From Lederbergia sp. NSJ-179 (GTDB taxonomy: Bacteria > Bacillota > Bacilli > Bacillales > Bacillaceae_C): a DNA stretch of 64,000 nucleotides. Every line of letters starts with the position of its first letter. Within the stretch, counting starts at the first letter, position 1. Location: positions 1-64,000 of the forward strand of contig NZ_JALIFP010000018.1 of the NCBI RefSeq assembly GCF_022867885.1. The letters are read 5' to 3'. Shown one piece after another: positions 43,320 to 51,964 of this stretch. The notes under the pieces were generated by a model. That model was not told where the DNA came from, made no database searches, and was given only the letters and a program-made list of their open reading frames with translations. The translations under genes and the position numbers were made by a program.

Positions 43320-44134
43320 GTTCTTTCCTCTTCCCCCACTTCTAGAATCGAGCAATGGTTTTGTAATAGGTGCAATAATAAAGCATCACATTGATCAGGG
43401 TCAACTGAAAGAATGGCAATTTTTTCTTTTGGATCATGTGTAATCAAGTCGAGATCTTGTAAAATATCCGACATTCTATAGTTTATTTTTATTCGTTTTT
43501 TCTTTAAGCTCTTCATTTTAGAAATACTTAATGTACCTGATTCAAGAAGATAGCTTTCATCTGCGATTTTTTCTATTAGCCTATCTTCATGGGTGGTAAA
43601 AATGATCATGCATTTCTTTTTTCTTTTTTCTAAAAGCTGTAGTAAATGATGCTGAGAATCATGATCCAAACCTGTTAAGGGTTCATCTAAAAGCAAAATA
43701 TCTGGGTTAATCATTAGGGCCTGAATAAGACCAACTTTTTGTCTGGTTCCTTTAGAACATTTTTTAAGCGGTGTGTCCAAAAAAGATTCTATCGAAAATA
43801 AACGAATATAACTTGAAAGTGTTGACTTCATCTCTGGCTTGGTATTGCCGTGGAAAGAGGCAATGATGGAAAGGTATTCATTTAGTCGAAAAGGTAAAGT
43901 TTCGGGAAAATGTTCTGGCACATATCCGATTCTGTATTTCCCTCGCTTTATGATTCCGTTTGTTGGTTCATATATTCCCGCTAATAGTTTTAAAAAAGTG
44001 CTTTTGCCTGATCCATTTTGACCACGTATGGCAATGGCTTTGTTCCCTTCTAACCGAAAGGAGAGTTGATTTAAAATCGTTTGCCCATCTATTTCTTTGC
44101 TTACATCTGTCGCCTCTATGAAAATTTCTCCCAT
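43316..44134 (-). CDS. ABC transporter ATP-binding protein
   Basis: A 272-residue ATPase. Walker A is G-Q-N-G-S-G-K-S (38-45), a degenerate signature K-C-S-K-G-T-R-Q-K (about 124-132) replaces L-S-G-G-Q, Walker B is D-I-L-L-L-D-E-P (about 145-152) and the H-loop is T-T-H-E-D. It pairs with the coupled permease. The last 70 residues are a regulatory-type domain (I-A-I-L-S-V-D-P-D-Q). Promoter not obvious. Confidence 0.85.
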   Translation of the reverse strand: MGEIFIEATDVSKEIDGQTILNQLSFRLEGNKAIAIRGQNGSGKSTFLKLLAGIYEPTNGIIKRGKYRIGYVPEHFPETLPFRLNEYLSIIASFHGNTKPEMKSTLSSYIRLFSIESFLDTPLKKCSKGTRQKVGLIQALMINPDILLLDEPLTGLDHDSQHHLLQLLEKRKKKCMIIFTTHEDRLIEKIADESYLLESGTLSISKMKSLKKKRIKINYRMSDILQDLDLITHDPKEKIAILSVDPDQCDALLLHLLQNHCSILEVGEEERT

Positions 44135-44194
44135 AGCCCATCCCCCAATGACAATCTATATAATAATATTTACTATTCGACAAGGATCATAAAT

Positions 44195-44221
44195 ATGGCT
44201 TGGGATCAAACCACAAGCCAT
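44195..44221 (-). terminator. Hairpin after the TraB-family gene
   Basis: ATGGCTTG (44195-44202) pairs with CAAGCCAT (44214-44221); on the minus strand it starts seven bases past the stop codon and is followed by ATTTATG, a weak T tract. Confidence 0.5.
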
Positions 44222-44227
44222 TTCCAT

Positions 44228-45394
44228 TTATATATGCTTCAAAAATAACCGAATCACATCCGCTCCGCCAATAAAGGTTCCAATCGAACTACCAAGATTC
44301 GCTAAGATCACGACTAGTAAAACCCTTGTTACTTTATTATGCCAGAACCCCTTAAAATGGAAAACATCCTCTGCGAGCGTTTCGAAATCCTTTACATTAG
44401 GCTTGCTGACGTAAGCCTGTACAATTCCGGCAAACCAGCCAGAAGCTAGTAACGGGGATAGCGACGTAATGGGAGCGGCAATAAAAGCCGTAAGAATAGC
44501 GAGTGGATGACCAAAAGCTAGCGCTGTCCCAATGGCTGATAATGACCCATGCCATAGCAACCAGCTAATCATTTGTTGCCATCCTGCCGATGGATTGGCG
44601 ATAAATGTATAAAGAATAATAGACAAAATCAATATGGGAATCGACCAGCCGATAATCTTAGGAGCTTTTGATTTCGGTGGAAGCTTAGATAATTGCTGTA
44701 AATCATGCTCTTTTTCGATTTCTTTTGTAATCCCCGGTACATGGGCCGCTCCTAATACGGCTACCACCTTTTGACCAGGCGCTTCTTTAATGTTCTGAGC
44801 CAAATACTGATCCCGCTCATCAATCAGGGGTGTTTTTAATCTCGGAAAGGTCTCTGTAAATTCTTGCAGCATCGAATCAATCATATCTTGGGATTTCATT
44901 TTTTCTAATTCTTCTTCTGTAATCGTCTCTCGACTAAAAATACTTGCAATCACTTGCGTCAATAGCATCGCCCTGCCCTTAAGGCCAAGATTTCCCCATA
45001 TTCTGGAAAAGGTAATTTGAATATTGCGGTCTGCTAAAACGAGTTGGGCGTCTAATTCTTTTGCTGATTCAATTCCTTGGATCATTTCCTGACCGGGATG
45101 GATATCAAATTGTTTGGCCATTCGTTTTTGAAAAGAGGATATCGCCAAATTCATTAACAGCAAAGACGCCTTTTTGTCCTTAATCACTTGGAAAATATCC
45201 ATATCCTTCCATTTGTTACCTTCTGTAATCGATTTATATCGAGCCTCATCTAATTCAATACAAACAGAGTCAGGTTTTTCACGATCAATGACTTCCTTCA
45301 CAAGCTCAGCACTACTTTTGGAAACATGAGCCGTTCCAATCAATATGTATTCCTTATCATGTAAGTGTATTCTTGTAATATTTTCCTCAGACAT
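44228..45394 (-). CDS. TraB/PrgY-family protein
   Basis: A 388-residue membrane-bound protein. The N-terminal 230 residues show the TraB (Tiki/EreA-like) metal-binding motifs I-G-T-A-H-V-S (18-24), E-L-D-E-A-R (about 49) and V-L-G-A-A-H-V-P-G (about 211), followed by four transmembrane helices (about 250-385). Enterococcal TraB/PrgY blocks self-response to pheromone peptides; members are thought to be proteases or hydrolases. No pheromone genes are nearby, so the role is open. AAAGGGG precedes the ATG. Confidence 0.8.
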   Translation of the reverse strand: MSEENITRIHLHDKEYILIGTAHVSKSSAELVKEVIDREKPDSVCIELDEARYKSITEGNKWKDMDIFQVIKDKKASLLLMNLAISSFQKRMAKQFDIHPGQEMIQGIESAKELDAQLVLADRNIQITFSRIWGNLGLKGRAMLLTQVIASIFSRETITEEELEKMKSQDMIDSMLQEFTETFPRLKTPLIDERDQYLAQNIKEAPGQKVVAVLGAAHVPGITKEIEKEHDLQQLSKLPPKSKAPKIIGWSIPILILSIILYTFIANPSAGWQQMISWLLWHGSLSAIGTALAFGHPLAILTAFIAAPITSLSPLLASGWFAGIVQAYVSKPNVKDFETLAEDVFHFKGFWHNKVTRVLLVVILANLGSSIGTFIGGADVIRLFLKHI

Positions 45395-45478
45395 TCTCTT
45401 ACCCCTTTACTAGGACGGATCTATCCATAATATTATCATAAACCAGATAGGGTGGAAATAAAGTTTTTTTCAAGAGGA

Positions 45479-45660
45479 TAAGAAAAGCGCAAGCGCCCGT
45501 TTAGCGACGTACAAACTTTTTAGGGGCCTGACGAGATAAAGGAAACACGATGAACCCGAAGGGTGAATCGATGTTGACTTATCGTAGGAAGGCACCGAAA
45601 GTTTGCTAGTCGCTGGGCGCTGGAGCTAGATCCAAACATTAGCCAATTTTTATACTTTCC
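45479..45660. repeat. Structured dispersed repeat, type B
   Basis: It starts AAGAAAAGCGCAAGCGCCC and ends GGGCGCTGGAGCTAGATCC, then ATTAGCCAATTTTTATACTT. Nested pairs GCGCCC/GGGCGC, AGCGAC/GTCGCT and AAACTTT/AAAGTTT form a long stem around a 100-base core. It shares both ends, but not the core, with the type A repeats, and a decayed copy sits at 14163-14288. Confidence 0.8.
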
Positions 45661-45668
45661 TATCCCGT

Positions 45669-45880
45669 AAGAAAAGCGCAAGCGTCTTGGTCAGCCCCGA
45701 CAAGCAAATGTTCTGAGACAAGAAAAGTCCGGTTTTGACTTTTATTGTCTCAGGTTATTTAGTGGAACATCGGCTAAGGTCGCCACGTCCTGTGGCAACG
45801 CCGATGGACTCGCATCCTGCGAGCCTCTCGGGGCTAGGCGCTGGAGCTAGATCCAAACATTAGCCAATTTTTATGCTTTC
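45669..45880. repeat. Structured dispersed repeat, type A (copy 1)
   Basis: Cloverleaf-like pairing: AGCCCCGA (45693) with TCGGGGCT (45828); arm 1 CTGAGACAA (45713) with TTGTCTCAG (45745), plus inner AAAAGTC/GACTTTT; arm 2 CATCGGC (45768) with GCCGATG (45800), with inner GCCAC/GTGGC; arm 3 CTCGCA-TCC-TGCGAG (45809-45823). The ends are the same as in type B. A second copy at 56951 has different arm sequences that still pair. Confidence 0.85.
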
Positions 45881-45892
45881 TTACCTTTGAAA

Positions 45893-45928
45893 CAAAAAAC
45901 GAATCGGACTTTTCATCGGCCGATTCGT
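45893..45928 (-). terminator. Intrinsic terminator of the pspA-ydjGHI operon
   Basis: On the minus strand ACGAATCGG pairs with CCGATTCGT around 12 bases and is followed by TTTTTTG. It lies about 70 bases past the ydjI stop; a second GC-rich inverted repeat fills the space between. Confidence 0.8.
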
Positions 45929-45996
45929 TCGTGCCAACAGGACGTGGTCACTTAGGCGAAGACGTGCGGAAGCGTCGTCTAAAGACTAAGATCATG

Positions 45997-46971
45997 TTAC
46001 GCTAATTTTTGACCACAGTTGGAGCAGAAGTTGCCACCACTTGTTTTCGTACCACAATTGGGACAGAAATTAGGCTTTTTCCCGTCTGCAGCATTGCCGG
46101 AATTGTTGGCTTCAGGCTGTTCTTCCTTCTTATCGATATTTTTCATCATTTCTTTCGCCATGCCCATGCCCATCATCATACCAGCCATATCGGAAGCTGT
46201 TCCTCCGCCCTTCACTTTCCCGGAGGAAATGCCATCTGTCATGGATACTTGTTGATAACGGCTCATATCCCCAATCATGCCGTGGGAAGCGGTCTTGGTG
46301 ATCATATCTTGAATCTCTTTTGGATAATTAAAGCTCATAATCTGAAAACCTGTTATCGTCATCCCGCTATCGATAATCTGCATATCTAAATCTTCTTGAA
46401 TCCCTTTCGCAATCTCAGAGGCGTTTGCCCGCAGATTAAACATATCTTTTCCTTCCTTCGTGATCCACTTCATTAAAAGTTGGTCCAGGATAGCTGTGAT
46501 TCGAATTTTGACATCCTCTACTAAGTAACGATCCTTCACACCGGCAATTTTATCCATTAAGGCAATATAATCATGGACTTTAAATTGAAAGGTTCCATTG
46601 GCGCGGACAGGCATTCCACCTGGTAATTGCGGCGTTGGAAGTTGGATCGCATTTTTTGTCCCCCATTTCACCGTGAACTCCTTCGTATTGACAAATAATA
46701 CTTCTACGCGCAACCCACTATTAAAGCCGAATTTAAAGCCTTTAAGCGTGGATAGGAAGGGAATAATTTGCGATTCAATATTATAGTCGCCTTCATCTTT
46801 AAAAATCCCTTCCATTTTTCCGTTGTTAAAAAATACAGCATCCTGACCAGGCCGAATGATCAGTCTACTTCCTTTTTTAATTTCACGATTACTCCATTTC
46901 CAAAAGATCATATCATCTCTAAATTCTTCCCATTCCACCACATTCGCGAATTGATTTCTGAAAAAACTCAT
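45997..46971 (-). CDS. ydjI: YdjI-type SPFH protein with C-terminal zinc ribbon
   Basis: A 324-residue protein matching B. subtilis YdjI in length and place. Residues 1-230 are an SPFH/virion-core-like domain (W-K-W-S-N-R-E-I-K-K-G-S-R-L-I-I, F-V-N-T-K-E-F-T-V-K-W-G-T), then a Met/Gly-rich stretch (M-M-M-G-M-G-M), and a C-terminal ribbon F-C-P-N-C-G-T-K and F-C-S-N-C-G-Q with four Cys. Last gene of the operon; GGGAGG precedes the ATG. It probably helps anchor PspA at stressed membrane. Confidence 0.88.
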   Translation of the reverse strand: MSFFRNQFANVVEWEEFRDDMIFWKWSNREIKKGSRLIIRPGQDAVFFNNGKMEGIFKDEGDYNIESQIIPFLSTLKGFKFGFNSGLRVEVLFVNTKEFTVKWGTKNAIQLPTPQLPGGMPVRANGTFQFKVHDYIALMDKIAGVKDRYLVEDVKIRITAILDQLLMKWITKEGKDMFNLRANASEIAKGIQEDLDMQIIDSGMTITGFQIMSFNYPKEIQDMITKTASHGMIGDMSRYQQVSMTDGISSGKVKGGGTASDMAGMMMGMGMAKEMMKNIDKKEEQPEANNSGNAADGKKPNFCPNCGTKTSGGNFCSNCGQKLA

Positions 46972-47002
46972 CTATATCCTCCCTTTCTATTCATAGCTTT
47001 CT

Positions 47003-47797
47003 TTAAAAACTGCCTCTACTGCCGCTATGGGAATGGCCGCCACTTGTTCTACCGCCACCACCTGAACTTCCACTGCTATTATTTTGCGGTTTCCTGCGCT
47101 TCGTCGTTCTTGTTCGAATATATTGGTCTTTTCTGCGGAGGACCCGTGATGTATCAAGGTCTTCGTAGGTTTTATTATTAATCGTAACCCTGCCTCCTGA
47201 AGTATACGCCATCCCGCCGACAATCACTGCACCAAGTCCAACGGCAACGAGCGCCTGAAACCATAATTGGAAAAGGAGGTTATTCGGGCTGAGACCAAAA
47301 CGGATCCCCATATATTCATCAGCCGTTAAAATGAAGGTTTGAAAAGCGGTAAAATAATCTTTATTCGACATTGCTGGAGTGATTTTGTCTCTAATTAGAT
47401 CAAGTCGGTGATCATCTAGTAATTTCTCTGCTTTATAAAATCCAGCTAAATATAAATCCCTATGTTGCATATCGACTGTTAAAATAGCGGTATTCCCATG
47501 TTTTTGATCATAGCCGAGACCTTTTTCATCGTAAAAATCTTCCATATAAGGAATAATATCTTTTCCCTTTGTATCCTTCGTCGTTAAAATAATAAAATCT
47601 GTCTCTCTTTTTACACTATACTCTTCCGCAAGTGCTTCTAATTGTTCGGTTTCCTGCTCTGTCAATAATCCAGCCTCATCATAGATTCTTTGTTTTGTTG
47701 CGGAAGCCGCCATAACGGAACTTGAGATAAGAGGAATAAGGAAACAGAAGGAGAATAGTAAAAGGACCATTTTTGCGAACAAACATTTTTTCACCAA
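47003..47797 (-). CDS. ydjH: YdjH-type TPM-domain membrane protein
   Basis: About 264 residues: signal/anchor helix (L-F-A-K-M-V-L-L-L-F-S-F-C-F-L-I-P), a TPM domain (about 35-160: Y-D-E-A-G-L-L-T-E-Q-E, R-E-T-D-F-I-I-L-T-T-K-D, N-T-A-I-L-T-V-D), a second transmembrane helix near 180-205 and a Ser/Gly/His-rich tail (G-G-G-G-R-T-S-G-G-H-S). It overlaps the ydjG stop by seven bases in the longer reading; GTG at 47794 is an alternative start. Matches B. subtilis YdjH in order. Confidence 0.85.
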   Translation of the reverse strand: MVKKCLFAKMVLLLFSFCFLIPLISSSVMAASATKQRIYDEAGLLTEQETEQLEALAEEYSVKRETDFIILTTKDTKGKDIIPYMEDFYDEKGLGYDQKHGNTAILTVDMQHRDLYLAGFYKAEKLLDDHRLDLIRDKITPAMSNKDYFTAFQTFILTADEYMGIRFGLSPNNLLFQLWFQALVAVGLGAVIVGGMAYTSGGRVTINNKTYEDLDTSRVLRRKDQYIRTRTTKRRKPQNNSSGSSGGGGRTSGGHSHSGSRGSF

Positions 47798-48819
47798 AGT
47801 CCGCCCCCTAACATGAAGGCGATTAGTTTAAGCGTAATAAAACTGCCGCCAGCAATACTGCTAAACCACGCTGCCACTTTTCCGAAGCTGAGCGGCGGTT
47901 TCCCCACAATCTTACCTGTTTGCCCGTTCATCGCAAAGGTGTGCTCCGATTTATCATAATCATAATACACCATCCAAATTGGAAATAAGACATAAGCACT
48001 TTGCTTCTTCTTTGTATCTATTTGTTTTGTCTTAAAGCTAATCGAAGAGTAGCCCGCCATTGTCGAGTCAATATAGGAATCTATAAAATCCTGCACTCTT
48101 GCTTTCACACGAGGATATAATTCGTCATCATTATAATTATATTTTTCTGCAATATAGCCTGCAAGATAAGGAGTTTTAAACTCCTTTAAATCTTCATAAT
48201 GAAAAGGTTCCAATTTATCCATAATTTCATCATTCATTTTTTCCGAAGCATCTGTTGGGACCTTTTTATAATCAAGATTAATATCACGCATCACATCATA
48301 ATATTTCGTTTCTGTATAGATATAATCGCCACGCGTATATTCCCTAACCTTCGTACCAGTTGCTTGTACATGGACCTTACTATTTAAATCATACAGCCAA
48401 AAAGGAACGTACATTCCGGTAACAGCTTTAATGCGATCCGCTGACATAAAGCCTTTTGGAGTGAGACGTCCATTTTTACACCAAGTACGGAATGCTTGAA
48501 TCGCCTCGTCCTTGCTAATTTTAAATGGAATAACCATTTTCGGTGCTAATACTCCTGATAAACGATCCCCAAGCACCACTCCGGCTCCACAAAAACTACA
48601 AGTTGTCGCTGTCGTATCAGCATCTGTCAGAATAACCGCTCCACAGTTTTCACAATGATATTCCTTCGCCTCATCTTCGGAGAAAGTCGTTAAGATATGC
48701 TCATCTGAAAAGTCTTCAATATTATCTTTTCGTCCACAGCTTGGGCAGGAAAGTGTCCCTGTTTCACTGTCGAAAGCCATATCGTCCCCGCAGTTTGGGC
48801 ATTTATACTGAATCACCAT
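47791..48819 (-). CDS. ydjG: YdjG-type zinc-ribbon membrane protein
   Basis: A 342-residue protein. Two zinc ribbons open it: Y-K-C-P-N-C-G-D and S-C-P-S-C-G (residues 7-30), then Y-H-C-E-N-C-G and C-S-F-C-G-A (about 54-78). The middle has P-F-W-L-Y-D-L-N-S-K-V and Y-V-L-F-P-I-W-M-V-Y-Y-D-Y, and a final membrane helix lies at about 315-340. B. subtilis YdjG has the same size and place after pspA and, with YdjH, recruits PspA-related functions to the membrane. Confidence 0.88.
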   Translation of the reverse strand: MVIQYKCPNCGDDMAFDSETGTLSCPSCGRKDNIEDFSDEHILTTFSEDEAKEYHCENCGAVILTDADTTATTCSFCGAGVVLGDRLSGVLAPKMVIPFKISKDEAIQAFRTWCKNGRLTPKGFMSADRIKAVTGMYVPFWLYDLNSKVHVQATGTKVREYTRGDYIYTETKYYDVMRDINLDYKKVPTDASEKMNDEIMDKLEPFHYEDLKEFKTPYLAGYIAEKYNYNDDELYPRVKARVQDFIDSYIDSTMAGYSSISFKTKQIDTKKKQSAYVLFPIWMVYYDYDKSEHTFAMNGQTGKIVGKPPLSFGKVAAWFSSIAGGSFITLKLIAFMLGGGLW

Positions 48820-48847
48820 CTCATGTTCACCTCACTTTTTTCAGTAG

Positions 48848-48875
48848 GAAAGCTGTAGCTTAAGCTACAGCTTTC
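48848..48875. repeat. Perfect palindrome between pspA and ydjG
   Basis: GAAAGCTGTAGC and GCTACAGCTTTC pair fully around TTAA, six bases after the pspA stop. No T run follows on the minus strand. It may be a leaky terminator or a 3' stabiliser that raises PspA over YdjGHI. Confidence 0.7.
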
Positions 48876-48881
48876 AAAGAT

Positions 48882-49562
48882 TTAGGCATCCTTGTTTTTT
48901 ACTTGTTCCTTTAGGGCAGCTAGCTCGTCGTCTACACCATTATCTGTATCATATTTTGTCATTAAATCATCTATGCCATCTTTAGGATTCGCATTTAATT
49001 CAGCCATTGCATTCGCTTCATCTAACGCTTTATTCACCTTTTCTTCCATTCTACCAAAGGCAGAAACAGAATCATTCGCTCCTGTAATGGAAGAACCAAT
49101 TTTATTTAATCTTTCTTGTGTTTTGGCGACGGCCATTTTTCCCTTAATCATTGTGCGGCGTGCCTCAAGTTCGCCAATATCTGAAACGAGCTTATCATGC
49201 ATTTCCCGCATCCGCATCGCATTAGAGGAAGCTAAGCTGTAGGCTGACTGTAACTCGGCTTGGTTTGCGGTTAGCTGGGCTTTTTTCTCTAGAAACTTTC
49301 TTGCATCATCCTCATTGTTACTTTCCAAGGCTTTGACCGCATAAGCTTGCATCTTTTCAATTTCCTTCACACATTCATCTAAAGCACGTTTGGATCTTTG
49401 TTCTTCTGCCATTACAGATGCCGTTTCAGCCTTTACTTTCCCTAGATCACTTTGTAAATTTCTCATGTATTGATCGATCATTTTTTCCGGATTTTCCGCC
49501 TTGTCTAAAAGGGCATTAATATTACTCGCCATAATGTCTTTAAATCTAGATAAAATACTCAT
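48882..49562 (-). CDS. pspA: PspA/IM30 phage-shock protein
   Basis: A 226-residue, almost wholly alpha-helical coiled-coil protein (S-R-F-K-D-I-M-A-S-N-I-N-A-L-L-D-K-A-E-N-P-E-K-M-I at the start). Length and N-terminal amphipathic helix match PspA/LiaH proteins, ESCRT-III-like polymers that bind and repair damaged membrane. First gene of the operon, with a SigW-like promoter upstream as in B. subtilis, and AGGAGG eight bases before ATG. Confidence 0.92.
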   Translation of the reverse strand: MSILSRFKDIMASNINALLDKAENPEKMIDQYMRNLQSDLGKVKAETASVMAEEQRSKRALDECVKEIEKMQAYAVKALESNNEDDARKFLEKKAQLTANQAELQSAYSLASSNAMRMREMHDKLVSDIGELEARRTMIKGKMAVAKTQERLNKIGSSITGANDSVSAFGRMEEKVNKALDEANAMAELNANPKDGIDDLMTKYDTDNGVDDELAALKEQVKNKDA

Positions 49563-49594
49563 AAAAGGGTCCTCCTATTTTTTAGTATAGTATA

Positions 49595-49623
49595 TATACT
49601 GTTTTGTCCTTCCAAAAGTTTCA
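49595..49623 (-). promoter_or_regulatory. SigW-like promoter of pspA
   Basis: On the minus strand TGAAAC (49618-49623), 16 bases, then CAGTATA (49595-49601). The -35 is a perfect ECF SigW motif; the -10 departs from CGTA. The known SigW control of B. subtilis pspA-ydjGHI supports it. An AGTATA/TATACT palindrome overlaps the -10. Confidence 0.6.
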
Positions 49624-49702
49624 TTTTTTTACAATCAAGCTAAAATAATTGTAACATTTCCCTGCTGGATACGTCCAATCATGGTAAAGGGGGTTATATT
49701 TG

Positions 49703-50599
49703 ATGAAAAAAATGTTTGTCGTGTCCTTCATGATCATCCCATTATTGTTTGCGGCTTGTAGTTCAAGTCAGTCAAAAGAAAGCAGTGATAGCGCTGGCTT
49801 TTCAGAAAAAGATGTTTCAAACGCTAAGACGGAAAGTTCTAGTGACGGTGTGATGGAAAATTCAAGTAAAAATCAGTCAGTAGAAAACGCTTCAGAGCAA
49901 GCGGAGACGACCGCTGCAACAGATCGAATGGTGATTCATCAAGTTCAGTTAGAGGTTCTTGTACAGGATCTGGATCAAGCTCAAGCTTCGATTGAAAAGA
50001 AAGTGGAGCAATATAAAGGGTATATCGTTGAATCGAATATGTATCGTGAAAGTGAGACACAAAAAGCGGGCCAGCTCGTGATTCGCATTCCTGATAAGGA
50101 TTTCCAAACGTTTCTTCGCGAAACCGAAAAGGAAGTGACTGAGGTTCTTGATCGAACCATTTCTGGTGAGGATGTCACGGAACAATATGTTGATTTAGAA
50201 GCTCGATTACAATCGAAACGAGTGGTTGAGAAAAGATTATTAAGTTTCTTAGAGGACGCGGAAAAAACGGAGGATCTTCTAAAAATATCGAATGATTTAG
50301 CGGATGTTCAAGAGGCAATTGAAACAATTACTGGCAAGGTGAATTTTTTGAAAAATCAAACGGATTATTCAACGATTACCATTTATATGAATGAAGATTC
50401 GATCCAAAAAATTGCGGAAAAGCCATTCAATACATGGGAAAAAACGAAAAAGCAGCTGGCAGCGAGCACCAATTTCTTACTTGTCGCAGGATCTGGATTA
50501 GTCGTCTTCTTAATTGGAAATCTTCCCATTTTCATCCTTGTATTATTGATAGGCCTGATCCTGTTTTATTTTATTAGGAGACGGAAACGGGAAAAATAA
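49703..50599 (+). CDS. DUF4349 lipoprotein
   Basis: A 298-residue exported lipoprotein. The signal ends with the lipobox L-L-F-A-A-C (Cys about 19), followed by a Ser/Glu-rich linker to about 75, the DUF4349 domain (M-V-I-H-Q-V-Q-L-E-V-L-V, then a coiled-coil L-E-A-R-L-Q-S-K-R-V-V-E-K-R-L), and a C-terminal transmembrane helix at about 255-290 with a basic end. Such proteins have been linked to envelope sensing. ATG 49703 is nine bases past AAAGGGGG. Divergent from pspA, sharing the 140-base upstream region. Confidence 0.82.
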   Translation: MKKMFVVSFMIIPLLFAACSSSQSKESSDSAGFSEKDVSNAKTESSSDGVMENSSKNQSVENASEQAETTAATDRMVIHQVQLEVLVQDLDQAQASIEKKVEQYKGYIVESNMYRESETQKAGQLVIRIPDKDFQTFLRETEKEVTEVLDRTISGEDVTEQYVDLEARLQSKRVVEKRLLSFLEDAEKTEDLLKISNDLADVQEAIETITGKVNFLKNQTDYSTITIYMNEDSIQKIAEKPFNTWEKTKKQLAASTNFLLVAGSGLVVFLIGNLPIFILVLLIGLILFYFIRRRKREK

Positions 50600-50770
50600 A
50601 GATTTTTAATATACGAATATAGCTTCTTAAAGAAGTCATTTATCTACTATCCTATTTAATGCTATTTGTAGGAATGACAATTTTGAAACTCATTCACAGG
50701 TATGTGAACTGCTGTGTTTTTTTGAACTTTACCTTATTTATATAGAAAACATTTAAAGAATAATTCTAAG

Positions 50771-50803
50771 AAAGGTCGCGCTCTTTTTAATAGAGCCGAC
50801 CTT
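50771..50803 (+). terminator. Intrinsic terminator between DUF4349 gene and amidase remnant
   Basis: AAAGGTCG-C-GCTC pairs with GAGC-CGACCTTT and is followed by TTAAA. A weaker hairpin with a following T7 run sits at 50695-50723, nearer the DUF4349 stop. The gap holds no gene. Confidence 0.6.
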
Positions 50804-50835
50804 TTTAAACCATCATGATTGATCGTTTTCTTATC

Positions 50836-51110
50836 CTATTTACCACGATCTTCCTTCATAACAGGTGCCTCTCTATGTTTTGTCTCCTGCTCGAAAGCGT
50901 AAGCAATTTTTAGTAAGCTCTCTTCGCTAAATGCCGTGCCAGTAAATGATACACCGAATGGTTCACCACTCGGACTGTAGCCCGCAGGTACGATGACTGT
51001 TGGATAGCCTGCTTTCGCGGCGATATCGGAGCCCCTATCGCCCCCCAAAGAAGATAGCATCTAAGTTATGCTGATTTAAGGCAAAGTCGATTCCTAGCTC
51101 TCTTGAGTGA
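50836..51110 (-). pseudogene. Amidase C-terminal remnant
   Basis: The minus strand encodes G-G-D-R-G-S-D-I-A-A-K-A-G-Y-P-T-V-I-V-P and G-E-P-F-G-V-S-F-T-G-T-A-F-S-E-E-S-L-L-K, the end of an amidase-signature (GatA-like) enzyme. Just upstream, in a shifted frame, E-L-G-I-D-F-A-L-N-Q-H-N-L-D-A-I-F-F continues it to about 51108; the shift is at a G6 run near 51047. The catalytic Ser-Ser-Lys part is gone. An inverted repeat at 51111-51158 (CCCCACTTC/GAAGTGGGG) marks the break. Confidence 0.75.
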
Positions 51111-51178
51111 TCCCCACTTCTATTTTTCTATTCAAATTGAATGTTTGAAGTGGGGGTTCGTTGTCAATCAAAGACGGT

Positions 51179-51961
51179 TTAAGATCCCGTTGATCGATAA
51201 TGTCGTACCCCTATTTTCCAAACGAATAGACAAGGGACAATAAATAATATTCCAAGTACTGGAGCGAACATATGAAGGAACGCATGCCCTTCATTTTTAT
51301 CCAGTAGAAATAATAAAGGAATATAATTGACACAGCCAAAAGGAATCACGAAGGTAAAGAATTTGGATATCCATTTTTGGTAAATATTTAAAGGATATTG
51401 CGCCATTTCCCGTCCGCCATCTGTAAAAATATTGGTTACCTCAATCCCTTGGATCGTCCAAAAACAAAAGGTGGCGGCAAGGATGAAAATTCCGGTGAAA
51501 ATACATACTCCACTTCCAATCATCAGCAACAAGGTGATCCCTTTTACAATTGTCCACTCAATTGGTAAAGCTTGGATCGCCCAAATAAGGACGATCAAAC
51601 TTTGCAGAAGCCGGCCAACCCGCGTAAATTCAAATTGGGAACCGATCACTTGTATCACTGTACCTCTTGGTCGAACAAGGAGCCGGTCAAATCCTCCTTC
51701 CCGCACTAAGCGCGAGAAAGCATCGAATCCGCGAGCAAAACATTCACTAATCGCAAAAGCCATATGGATCACAGCAAAACAAAGCGCTACCTCTGCAAAG
51801 CTCCAGCCTTTAATTTGTCCAAATCGTTCAAATAAGAAATATAAGCCCGCAAAGACGGAAAAAGGTACAAAAAACTGGCCTAATGATAAAAGCCAAAAGG
51901 AAGTTCGATATTGGAGCTGAGCTTTCCATAAGATCTTAAGGTATTTGGTATATAAGGTCAT
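51179..51961 (-). CDS. ABC-2-type permease (DUF990-like), second subunit
   Basis: A 260-residue six-helix permease (Y-R-T-S-F-W-L-L-S-L-G-Q-F-F, A-V-I-H-M-A-F-A-I-S-E-C-F-A-R-G). The F-A-R-G-F-D-A-F-S-R-L-V-R-E-G-G-F-D-R-L-L-V-R-P motif is typical of COG3694-type permeases. It follows the first permease after three bases and completes a three-gene exporter with the ATPase at 52765. Export target unknown; relatives move drugs, lipids or antimicrobial peptides. Confidence 0.82.
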   Translation of the reverse strand: MTLYTKYLKILWKAQLQYRTSFWLLSLGQFFVPFSVFAGLYFLFERFGQIKGWSFAEVALCFAVIHMAFAISECFARGFDAFSRLVREGGFDRLLVRPRGTVIQVIGSQFEFTRVGRLLQSLIVLIWAIQALPIEWTIVKGITLLLMIGSGVCIFTGIFILAATFCFWTIQGIEVTNIFTDGGREMAQYPLNIYQKWISKFFTFVIPFGCVNYIPLLFLLDKNEGHAFLHMFAPVLGILFIVPCLFVWKIGVRHYRSTGS

Positions 51962-51964
51962 CTC

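Noticed and set aside
51111-51158. CCCCACTTC/GAAGTGGGG inverted repeat as an IS605-type end
   Set aside because: The hairpin is clear but no transposase, TnpB or second end is visible; kept only as the boundary of the amidase remnant.
51432-51920. 162-codon plus-strand ORF opposite the ABC-2 permease
   Set aside because: Same reasoning: antisense to an intact permease, rich in Lys/Thr/Pro from hydrophobic codons read backwards.
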